Source: Gammaproteobacteria bacterium
Lineage (GTDB): Bacteria > Pseudomonadota > Gammaproteobacteria > Pseudomonadales > Halieaceae
Length of the DNA: 5,075 bases
Assembly (NCBI GenBank): GCA_018222695.1
Contig: JAAEZV010000143.1
Coordinates: forward strand, 1-5,075
Direction of reading: 5' to 3'
A program made the position numbers and the translations under genes. Below are positions 1 to 5,075 of this stretch, one piece after another. Within the stretch, counting starts at the first letter, position 1. Each line of letters starts with the position of its first letter. The notes beneath the pieces are model-generated. The model was not told the origin of the DNA. It did no database searches and worked only from the letters and a program-made list of their open reading frames with translations.

Positions 1-481
1 TGCCAGCGTGACCGCCTGCGCCAGCGGCGACGGCAATTAACCCATCGGCACCTTTTTCGATGGCCTTCTTGGCGAAGCGGTTGTTGATCACATCATGGAG
101 CACGATGCCGCCGTAGCTGTGGACCATCTCATTGACCCATTCCTTTGCTCCCAGAGAGGTAATGACAATCGGCACCTCGTACTTCACGCACATGTCCATA
201 TCGTGCTTGAGGCGCGCGTTGGAGCCATGCACGATCTGGTTGACTGCGAAGGGAGCCGACGGTGCATCCGGATTCGCTTCGTCATAGGCTGCCAGTTCAG
301 AGGTGATCCGCTCCAGCCATTCTTCCAGAACGGGTTCTGGGCGTGCATTGAGCGCTGGGAAAGAGCCTACAACGCCTGCTTTGCATTGCGCTATCACCAG
401 ATCGGGGTTGGAGATGATGAAAAGAGGGGCTCCCACGACGGGCAGTCTTAATCGGTTCTGTAATGCGGGTGGCAAGGCCAT
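1..481 (-). CDS. Nitronate monooxygenase (2-nitropropane dioxygenase family), N-terminal 160 codons, 3' end outside window
   Basis: FMN-dependent TIM-barrel oxygenase of the nitronate monooxygenase family, cytosolic, which oxidises alkyl nitronates such as propionate 3-nitronate to carbonyl compounds and nitrite. Seen directly: the minus-strand reading frame is open from ATG at 481 to the window edge. It starts MALPPALQNRLRLPVVGAPL, with a first barrel strand and loop (VVGAPL, about residues 15-20) followed by the AGVVGSFPALNARP segment (35-48) typical of this family. At residues 156-160 it reads GGHAG, the family's GGHxG motif whose histidine is the proposed catalytic base. Family members are usually about 320-350 residues, so roughly half is present. 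No signal peptide is seen, which fits a cytosolic enzyme. The start is supported by an AGGAGA ribosome site 8 bases upstream. The gene is divergent from gspA. Family assignment is strong. The true substrate is not, because many members act as quinone reductases or on unknown substrates. Confidence 0.9.
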   Translation of the reverse strand, partial: MALPPALQNRLRLPVVGAPLFIISNPDLVIAQCKAGVVGSFPALNARPEPVLEEWLERITSELAAYDEANPDAPSAPFAVNQIVHGSNARLKHDMDMCVKYEVPIVITSLGAKEWVNEMVHSYGGIVLHDVINNRFAKKAIEKGADGLIAVAAGAGGHAG

Positions 482-489
482 TAACTCTG

Positions 490-495
490 TCTCCT
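490..495 (-). promoter_or_regulatory. Ribosome binding site of the nitronate monooxygenase gene
   Basis: On the minus strand these bases read AGGAGA, a near-perfect Shine-Dalgarno sequence, 8 bases before the ATG at 481. It fixes the start codon of the partial gene. Confidence 0.8.
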
Positions 496-520
496 GAACA
501 AAAGATGTGAATGGTGCGTG

Positions 521-530
521 ACGCTAGCGT
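521..530. repeat. Perfect 10-base palindrome ACGCTAGCGT
   Basis: ACGCTAGCGT is its own reverse complement. It lies 40 bases upstream of the nitronate monooxygenase start codon, where an operator would sit. A TTGAAC at 529-534 (minus strand), usable as a weak -35 element, partly overlaps it, but no good -10 follows. No regulator can be named, and a 10-base palindrome can occur by chance. Confidence 0.3.
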
Positions 531-641
531 TCAACTTTGGGTGAGACAAGGGGCTGTCACTGTCTCTCGCTATTCACTCGATCAATACGCTGTGCAGCAT
601 GGTTACCAGCGCGCATAATGCAAGTTGCACTGGAAAAAGTT

Positions 642-660
642 TTGGCATGATATGTGCCAA
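642..660. promoter_or_regulatory. Inverted repeat resembling a -24/-12 (sigma-54) promoter in both directions
   Basis: The arms TTGGCA (642-647) and TGCCAA (655-660) are perfect reverse complements around 7 bases. Against the sigma-54 core TGGCAC-N5-TTGC, the plus strand gives TGGCAT-N5-GTGC (643-657, two mismatches). The minus strand gives TGGCAC-N5-ATGC (659-645, one mismatch). In both directions the invariant GG and GC start 12 bases apart, as in known -24/-12 promoters. The plus-strand reading would start transcription near 668-669, about 36 bases before the gspA ATG. The minus-strand reading would give the nitronate monooxygenase gene a leader of about 150 bases. Alternatively it is simply an operator for a dimeric repressor or activator. 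Confidence 0.45.
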
Positions 661-704
661 TAAAGGGCCACGCAACCTCCGCTGAATGAATCAGACCGAA
701 CACC

Positions 705-2378
705 ATGTATCAACAATACTTCGGGCTCGCTGAGGCTCCTTTTTCGATCGCGGTTAATCCCCGCTATCTGTTTATGAGTGCGCGCCATCGTGACGCGCTC
801 GCACATCTTTTGTACGGCGTAGGCAGTGGGGGTGGATTTATCCTGCTGACTGGCGAAGTGGGTACCGGTAAGACCACCCTTAACCGGTGTCTGCTTGAAC
901 AATTACCCGCTAATACCGACATCGCCATCGTGCTGAATCCCGCGCTCAGTGCGGTCGAATTGCTGGCGACGGTGTGCGACGAATTGGAAATTGACTATCC
1001 CAGTGGCACGGACAGCCTCAAAGTGCTCACGGACGCGCTGCACCAATTCTTGCTATGCAATCACCAGGCCGATCGTCGCACGGTGCTGATGATTGACGAG
1101 GCCCAGCACCTCGGGTTCGAAGTGCTAGAGCAAATCCGTTTGCTGACCAATCTCGAAACCGATGAGAAGAAGCTGCTGCAGATCATACTCACCGGGCAGC
1201 CTGAACTTGCGAGCATGCTGGCGCGACCTGAATTAAGGCAGCTCAACCAGCGCATCACCGCACGCTTTGATTTGACGCCGCTAGACGAGCAGGAGACGCG
1301 CACCTATGTCCGTCACCGTCTGCAGGTCGCGGGCGCAAACGACGGGCGAGAGATCTTCAGTGGCGCAGCGCTGCGTCAAATCTATCGTCTGAGCGCGGGT
1401 GTGCCCCGGGTGATCAATCTCTTATGCGATCGGGCAATGATGGGCGCCTATGGTCGTGATCAGGCTGTCGTCTCGCCGAATCTCGTGGCAGAAGCCGCCA
1501 AGGAGACCTTTGGCGCGCAGGGTCCTGTGGGAACGGCAAGTGCCACGCCATGGGTGGCCCAGGCGACCATTCGCGGCACAGTGCTTGGCCTGCTTATAGC
1601 TGCTGTGGCGGTGGCAGTTGTGTTGTGGGTTGGGAAGACCGAGCGTCCTGCGGGAGATCACGCGGTGCGCCCTCCGGCGATCGAATCGACCGACCAGCAG
1701 GTTTTGGTCGCGGACCAAAAGCCTGGAGCGACAGCAGAGGTTTTGGTTGCCCGGGTCGACCCCTGGATTCTCAATGCGGGAGAGGCTGAGCTCGCGCTGT
1801 GGTCGTTGTGGTCCGGGCAAGCTCTGACGGGGGGTCTCTGTGAGCAGGCGCCCGATGCCGGTCTGCGGTGTGCGAGGAGCGACGCAGACACCTGGAACGC
1901 CGTTCAAGCCAATAACCGGCCTGCGATACTCGATATTCGGCAGCCCGATGGATTCGCTGGGAAGGTTTTGCTGGTCAGCATGAGCGACTCTGTGGCGCTT
2001 TTAAGGGCGAGTGAGGGCGTCTGCCAAGTGCCATTGGCGTCACTGGCAATATATTGGCGAGGTGGGTTGAGCTACCTGTGGAGCAGCCCTCAGGGCTGGG
2101 TCGGGCCTTTAATCGAGGGCGATCAGGGATCCGTTGTGACGCAGATCGTCGCTGATTTCTCTCGTCTGGATGGCTTGCCGCCACCCCCGCTTGATGTATT
2201 CACGCCTGCGCTGACCGAGCGGGTAAAACAGTTTCAGCGATCTGTGGGGCTAGAGGTAGACGGTGTGATTGGGGTCAGGACGCTGCAGGCGCTGAATGAC
2301 GCCCTGGGTGTCAGCCCCACGCTGGCCATGACCTTTGAGAGAGTTCAGACAATGGGGGAGGTGTCCGCATGTCTTTGA
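705..2378 (+). CDS. gspA: GspA/ExeA-type AAA ATPase with peptidoglycan-binding domain
   Basis: Inner-membrane ATPase that, with GspB, remodels or binds peptidoglycan so that the type II secretion secretin can be assembled. The 557 residues show the family order. The N-terminus reads MYQQYFGLAEAPFSI, as in ExeA relatives. The AAA module (about 40-270) has Walker A GEVGTGKT (50-57), Walker B LMIDEAQ (128-134), a sensor-1 segment ILTGQPEL (161-168), arginines R174-R187 that may serve as fingers, and sensor-2-like AGVPRVINLLCDRA (231-244). One membrane helix spans about 291-309. Next is a C39-peptidase-like periplasmic region (about 355-465), then a PG_binding_1 repeat (about 500-535) with the VDGVIGVRTLQAL signature. 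The C39-like region has cysteines but no histidine after residue 319, so it cannot be a standard cysteine protease. The ATG gives the expected N-terminus although its Shine-Dalgarno is poor. The gene overlaps gspB by 10 bases. MshM-like ATPases share the AAA part but usually lack this periplasmic architecture. Confidence 0.93.
   Translation: MYQQYFGLAEAPFSIAVNPRYLFMSARHRDALAHLLYGVGSGGGFILLTGEVGTGKTTLNRCLLEQLPANTDIAIVLNPALSAVELLATVCDELEIDYPSGTDSLKVLTDALHQFLLCNHQADRRTVLMIDEAQHLGFEVLEQIRLLTNLETDEKKLLQIILTGQPELASMLARPELRQLNQRITARFDLTPLDEQETRTYVRHRLQVAGANDGREIFSGAALRQIYRLSAGVPRVINLLCDRAMMGAYGRDQAVVSPNLVAEAAKETFGAQGPVGTASATPWVAQATIRGTVLGLLIAAVAVAVVLWVGKTERPAGDHAVRPPAIESTDQQVLVADQKPGATAEVLVARVDPWILNAGEAELALWSLWSGQALTGGLCEQAPDAGLRCARSDADTWNAVQANNRPAILDIRQPDGFAGKVLLVSMSDSVALLRASEGVCQVPLASLAIYWRGGLSYLWSSPQGWVGPLIEGDQGSVVTQIVADFSRLDGLPPPPLDVFTPALTERVKQFQRSVGLEVDGVIGVRTLQALNDALGVSPTLAMTFERVQTMGEVSACL
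1702..1720. repeat. Perfect 8-bp inverted repeat inside gspA
   Basis: TTTTGGTC (1702-1709) and GACCAAAA (1713-1720) are exact reverse complements around GCG, so the mRNA can form a tight stem-loop. It lies in the codons of the periplasmic linker just after the membrane helix. The motif GGTTTTGGT occurs at 1700-1708 and again at 1739-1747, where both copies encode VLVA. No T tract follows, so it is not a canonical terminator. Confidence 0.5.
2354..2363 (+). promoter_or_regulatory. Ribosome binding site of gspB within gspA
   Basis: GGGGGAGGTG lies inside the last codons of gspA, 5 bases before the ATG at 2369. It is a strong Shine-Dalgarno and supports translational coupling of the two genes. 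It also settles the gspB start, which yields the family's MSLILDALRRSE N-terminus. Confidence 0.8.
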
Positions 2379-3256
2379 TCCTCGACGCATTGCGGCGCTC
2401 AGAGGGTGGGGGCGTCGCTGGCAGCCCGCAGCCGCCCTTGCCAGCGGAGCAGGGTGGGGGATTGGGTAAAAAATGGTTGGGAGTCGTCGTATTGGTCTGT
2501 GCCGGGCTGGGTATTGCCGCAGGTTGGATGATGCGAGGTGGTGCAACTGATCCCATGGATACAGAACAGGTTGTGTCCCCGATCCCCGGCTCGCCGTCAC
2601 CGGGTGATAGCGGTACCTCGTCAGAACTACTGCGCGATGACGGTATGTCCTCTACGCACGGACCTGAGCTATCGCCATCCACTCCACTCGCATCAGCAGC
2701 CGATACATCACCCGTCGCGGCCCCACAAAATAACGCCGGATCCGATGTGGCTGGGGCTGAGAATGAGCGAATAGCGGCGCTGCACCAGCAAATGTGGTCC
2801 GATGCAGCCTCTCTCGGGGCAGCAGAAGGTCAAGGGACTGACCCATCTGGCGCGCCAATCTCGGCCGCAGAAGGGTTGGATGCGCCCAAGCTGATTGAAT
2901 CGGCTCCCGCCACTTCTTCCTCCAGTTCTCCCTCAATCGCACCGCCGATCGATTTGGTGGCGGCGATCGAGCGCGCCGCGCGCGAGGTGGGTGAGCCGAG
3001 TCTTGTTCCTCACCCGGCAGTGCTCCTGGAAAATCTGTCGCAGCAGCAGAAAGACCAGATCCCAACGATCGTCTACACGGAACACATTTATGCTGATGGC
3101 GCCGCGCCGTTGGTCGAACTGAACGGACAGCGCTTGCGACCGGGTCAGCGGACGGGTGCTATTACGGTGGAAGATATTCTGGTGGATAGCGTGATTTTGC
3201 GGGTGAACGGCGTCTCGTTCAGGCTGCGCGCACTGAATACTTGGGTGAATCTGTGA
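2369..3256 (+). CDS. gspB: GspB/ExeB-type partner of GspA (type II secretion)
   Basis: Single-pass inner-membrane protein that forms a complex with GspA and helps place the secretin GspD in the outer membrane. The 295 residues begin MSLILDALRRSE, the conserved cytoplasmic tail of GspB/ExeB proteins. One membrane helix follows (about 36-53, KWLGVVVLVCAGLGIAAG), then a long, low-complexity Ser/Pro/Ala/Gly-rich periplasmic linker (about 60-210) with a run of serines at 183-187. The compact C-terminal GspB domain is at about 231-289 and carries IVYTEHIYADG, VELNGQRLRPGQ, VEDI and VNGVSFRLRAL. The linker would let the domain reach through the periplasm and is expected to be poorly conserved. Its start codon lies within the end of gspA and the pair is surely co-transcribed. 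No gspC-N genes lie in the window. Confidence 0.92.
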   Translation: MSLILDALRRSEGGGVAGSPQPPLPAEQGGGLGKKWLGVVVLVCAGLGIAAGWMMRGGATDPMDTEQVVSPIPGSPSPGDSGTSSELLRDDGMSSTHGPELSPSTPLASAADTSPVAAPQNNAGSDVAGAENERIAALHQQMWSDAASLGAAEGQGTDPSGAPISAAEGLDAPKLIESAPATSSSSSPSIAPPIDLVAAIERAAREVGEPSLVPHPAVLLENLSQQQKDQIPTIVYTEHIYADGAAPLVELNGQRLRPGQRTGAITVEDILVDSVILRVNGVSFRLRALNTWVNL

Positions 3257-3273
3257 GGTCGAGCCTGAGCTGA

Positions 3274-3305
3274 GTGCTGAGGCGCGCTCAACCGGTCCTC
3301 AGCGC
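3274..3305. terminator. Possible hairpin terminator between convergent gspB and phoA
   Basis: GTGCTGAGG (3274-3282) pairs with CCTCAGCGC (3297-3305), a 9-base stem with one G-T pair around a 14-base loop. It lies 18 bases after the gspB stop in the convergent spacer, where a two-way terminator is expected. Neither strand has a T tract next to the stem, so intrinsic termination is uncertain. The rest of the 107-base spacer shows no other clear element. Confidence 0.35.
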
Positions 3306-3363
3306 GTCAACACCCTCACGTTCTCATCCCCCAATCTTGGTTAATTGAGTCGCCGCGCTGTGG

Positions 3364-4767
3364 TCACTCAGTATTGATCTCTCGGGTGCCCAACAGAAAC
3401 GCGCTCATGGCATCGTGCACCTCACGTTGCCTGAGAAATGGACCCAGCCATGGAGCTGCGACGTCGTTGGCAAATAAAGGTATGTTGGCGCCAGTGTGCT
3501 CCTCACTGAAACCATTATTGGTCGCGTAGTTGATTCGCATCATGCCGCCTTCGGGGGTAGCAATACGTGCTATGAGACCGGGCGAGTAAATGGGGATCGG
3601 ATAACTCGAATAAAGACTGGGCTCGGGCAGGATCTGCGCGGCCTGCGCATGGTCTGCTGTGACGAGGATTGCGGTATCCGGATGCTGCCCTGCGAAGGAG
3701 AGCGCCAGCGCAAGAGACTCCTCAAGTTGCTCAATCTCGCCAATTGAGCCGCAGGGATTGCGCTTGTGGGATTGCTTGTCGATCGAGGCTGACTCGATCA
3801 TCAAAAAGAAGCCACGATCGTTGTCCTGAGATAGGTGTCGCAGTGCTAGGTCTGTCATGCTCGCCAGGGCGGGCGTTCCCTCATAGTCGGGATTGGGCTC
3901 GCAAGACATGGGTTCAGGCTCCTCAGCGTCGCCGAGGTAATCCGATAGGTGATGTAGCCAGCTCGTTTCGGTCTCCTCGCCAACCCGCGCATCAGTGCCT
4001 CGCCACCGGACTTCCAGCGTCTCCTCATCAAAGGTTCCCAAGATCGGTCTACCCGGGGGTACTGAGCCCAAGTCAGTTTCGCGACCCAGAATGCGATAGC
4101 CCTGTCCAGTCGCCATTGCGGCAACGGTCTCACCATCGATGGTGGTTTGCTCCAGAAATTTGGTGCCCCCGCCCAGCAGCACCTGAGCGCCACTGTTGAC
4201 CAGCTGTTCGATAATGGAGCCTGGGCCACCGTTGTCGCGGGCGTCATCAAGGCAGGCAGGCTGCGGTATGCCGTAATAGGTGCTGCCCAGTACTTCCTCG
4301 GGGCCTTCACAGCTTCTCGCCGAGACATGCGCGAGGAAAGAAGCGGGCGTCGCGTCGGTCAGTGACGACGTGGTGACCAGTCCGACCCGGAAGCCATTGT
4401 CCAGCGCCCGTTCTGCAATGGTGGTCAGGTCGTTGTCCTCAATGTCGGTCGCAATGCGGCCGATCTGCGTGATGCCGCCGGTCGCCAGAGAGGTCGCAGT
4501 ATTGGCGGAATCGGCGACGTAAAGCGGTTGCCCCTGCTCGGACACAGTTTCCACTTGTACCGAGGCCCGATACGGCATCGCATCCAGGGTGAGTTTGCCG
4601 CTCATGCCGACCAGGTAATTACGGCCCATGGTGACATGTTGATCGTCGAATCCGTCTCCAATGATGAGAATCAGATTGCGGCTGCTCGCCGCGGTTTCAG
4701 CATGAACGCCCAGAGCGGGGGTCAGCGCGATGATCAGGCAAAGAAGTTTGTGCATGTGGCGGGTCAT
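3364..4767 (-). CDS. phoA: PhoA-type periplasmic alkaline phosphatase
   Basis: Zn/Mg phosphomonoesterase that frees phosphate from organic phosphoesters in the periplasm. From ATG at 4767 the product is 467 residues, with a signal peptide ending near ALGVHA-E (residues 18-24). The catalytic set of E. coli PhoA is all visible: metal-binding GDG (D38), nucleophile serine in VADSANTATSLATG (S87), LTDATPAS (D138, T140), phosphate-binding R151 in SARSC, ESASIDKQSH (E325, D330, K331, H334), TADH (D372, H373) and EEHTG (H424). Four cysteines match the two PhoA disulfides (ARSC and PACL; MSCEPNP and NPCG). Compared with E. coli PhoA as I recall it, there is a longer acidic stretch before MSCEPNP (about residues 258-288). 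The frame stays open up to ATG 4920, but that start would bury the signal peptide and overlap amtB. ATG 4755 is another possible start. No clear Pho box is seen upstream. Confidence 0.93.
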   Translation of the reverse strand: MTRHMHKLLCLIIALTPALGVHAETAASSRNLILIIGDGFDDQHVTMGRNYLVGMSGKLTLDAMPYRASVQVETVSEQGQPLYVADSANTATSLATGGITQIGRIATDIEDNDLTTIAERALDNGFRVGLVTTSSLTDATPASFLAHVSARSCEGPEEVLGSTYYGIPQPACLDDARDNGGPGSIIEQLVNSGAQVLLGGGTKFLEQTTIDGETVAAMATGQGYRILGRETDLGSVPPGRPILGTFDEETLEVRWRGTDARVGEETETSWLHHLSDYLGDAEEPEPMSCEPNPDYEGTPALASMTDLALRHLSQDNDRGFFLMIESASIDKQSHKRNPCGSIGEIEQLEESLALALSFAGQHPDTAILVTADHAQAAQILPEPSLYSSYPIPIYSPGLIARIATPEGGMMRINYATNNGFSEEHTGANIPLFANDVAAPWLGPFLRQREVHDAMSAFLLGTREINTE

Positions 4768-4782
4768 GTTCTGAGAGAAGGC

Positions 4783-4796
4783 GGAGAATAATCTCC
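4783..4796 (-). repeat. Small hairpin holding the only AGGAGA upstream of phoA
   Basis: On the minus strand GGAGA-TTAT-TCTCC forms a 5-base stem with a 4-base loop. Its left arm is part of AGGAGA, the only good Shine-Dalgarno upstream of phoA, but it is about 24 bases from the ATG at 4767. No ATG, GTG or TTG lies at normal distance in frame, so it may be coincidental. Confidence 0.35.
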
Positions 4797-4894
4797 TGCG
4801 TGCAGAGATTCTCAATGAGTCCAGCGCGCACCCCCGGTGGGCTTGAGCATCGACGTGTGGCACACTCAGCAGTTTAGAACCCAAAGTACCGCTC

Positions 4895-4900
4895 AAGGAA
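4895..4900 (+). promoter_or_regulatory. Ribosome binding site of amtB
   Basis: AAGGAA lies 8 bases before the ATG at 4909, a good Shine-Dalgarno that supports this start. Confidence 0.7.
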
Positions 4901-4908
4901 AAATACCG

Positions 4909-5075
4909 ATGTCTGGACACGCCAGCCGAATCTTTATTGCTCTGACCCTGCCTCTAATGATCAGCAGCCCTGCGTTAGCAGACGATTTTTCAGGTGCTGA
5001 TACGGCTTGGATGCTGACTTCGACCGCGCTGGTCCTGTTCATGACGATCCCGGGACTATCCCTTTTCTATGCGGG
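4909..5075 (+). CDS. amtB: Ammonium transporter AmtB, N-terminal 55 codons, cut by window edge
   Basis: Amt/Mep/Rh family channel that takes up ammonium across the inner membrane as a trimer. The visible part starts MSGHASRIFIALTLPL and has a cleavable signal peptide ending ALA-DD (residues 22-26), as in AmtB precursors. The family's first membrane helix follows: ADTAWMLTSTALVLFMTIPG then LSLFYAG (about 30-56). This segment is nearly diagnostic of AmtB. Full proteins are about 400-450 residues, so most of the gene is to the right. amtB is usually preceded by the PII gene glnK. Here the upstream neighbour is divergent phoA, so any glnK must be downstream or elsewhere. Nitrogen control is expected from the family, but no NtrC or clear sigma-54 site can be read in the spacer. 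Confidence 0.93.
   Translation, partial: MSGHASRIFIALTLPLMISSPALADDFSGADTAWMLTSTALVLFMTIPGLSLFYA

Larger units (their letters stand above)
482..704. other. Divergent intergenic region between nitronate monooxygenase and gspA
   Basis: These 223 bases must hold the promoters of both flanking genes. I see no convincing gene on either strand. The open frames that cross it are shadows without family features. Visible elements are the ribosome site of the minus-strand gene, a 10-base palindrome at 521-530 and the inverted repeat at 642-660. A sigma-70 reading for gspA, TTGCAC at 625-630 with CATGAT at 646-651, has a short 15-base spacer and is weak. No strong Shine-Dalgarno precedes the gspA ATG. 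Confidence 0.7.
4768..4908. other. Divergent spacer between phoA and amtB
   Basis: These 141 bases should hold the promoters of both genes. I find no convincing Pho box (CTGTCA repeats) on the phoA side and no clear -35/-10 pair for amtB. Present are a GTGTG-G-CACAC inverted repeat at 4855-4865, whose TGGCAC (4858-4863) lacks the matching -12 TTGC on the plus strand, and the small hairpin at 4783-4796. Confidence 0.6.

Noticed and set aside
95..451. 118-residue plus-strand open frame at the left end
   Set aside because: It is antisense to the nitronate monooxygenase gene, whose frame has clear family motifs and a ribosome site.
603..902. 99-residue minus-strand frame spanning the gspA promoter region
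   Set aside because: It covers the gspA Walker A coding sequence in antisense, and no family is recognised.
2250..3065. Long open frames on the minus strand opposite gspB (2311-2682 and 2652-3065)
   Set aside because: They run antisense to a clear gspB, have Pro/Arg/Ser-rich shadow composition and show no family feature. The gspB linker's low complexity keeps these frames open.
3332..3352. CAAT/ATTG inverted repeat before the phoA stop as a terminator
   Set aside because: The stem is only 4 bases and AT-rich, with no T tract. It is too weak to call.
3669..4328. Open frames of 176 residues (plus) and 157 residues (minus) inside phoA
   Set aside because: Both overlap the catalytic core of phoA in other frames and show no recognisable motifs.
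4858..4863. TGGCAC upstream of amtB as a sigma-54 -24 element
   Set aside because: The bases where the -12 TTGC should be read GCAG, so the second half of the promoter is missing.

Overview
The window looks like a chromosomal segment of a Gram-negative gammaproteobacterium. It is moderately GC-rich and densely coded. It carries a GspA/GspB pair of the type II secretion type, a signal-peptide-bearing PhoA with the two classical disulfide cysteine pairs, and an AmtB precursor with a signal peptide. I see no transposase, integrase, tRNA, rRNA, CRISPR array or phage gene. A free-living, possibly aquatic, organism is plausible, but the genus cannot be read from the sequence.

Layout. (1) Positions 1-481, minus strand: the first 160 codons of a nitronate monooxygenase (2-nitropropane dioxygenase family), cut by the window edge just after its GGHAG motif. 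(2) Positions 482-704: a divergent intergenic region with an inverted repeat (TTGGCA-N7-TGCCAA, 642-660) that reads as a -24/-12 (sigma-54) promoter in both directions. (3) Positions 705-3256, plus strand: gspA and gspB, overlapping by 10 bp and probably one transcript. GspA is an AAA ATPase with one membrane segment and a periplasmic peptidoglycan-binding end. GspB is its single-pass partner. (4) Positions 3257-3363: a short convergent spacer with a hairpin lacking a clear T tract. (5) Positions 3364-4767, minus strand: a complete PhoA-type alkaline phosphatase. (6) Positions 4768-4908: a divergent spacer. (7) Positions 4909-5075, plus strand: the first 55 codons of an AmtB ammonium transporter, cut by the right edge.

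Function. GspA and GspB work together to open the peptidoglycan for assembly of the secretin pore of type II secretion. None of the other secretion genes lie in the window, so they must be elsewhere if present. The divergent phoA/amtB pair combines phosphate release from organic phosphoesters with ammonium uptake, a nutrient-acquisition theme. The nitronate monooxygenase has no evident link to the rest. The gene content is conventional. The points most worth a second look are the palindromic sigma-54-like site, the phoA start and leader, and a perfect hairpin inside gspA. I do not see a novel system here.
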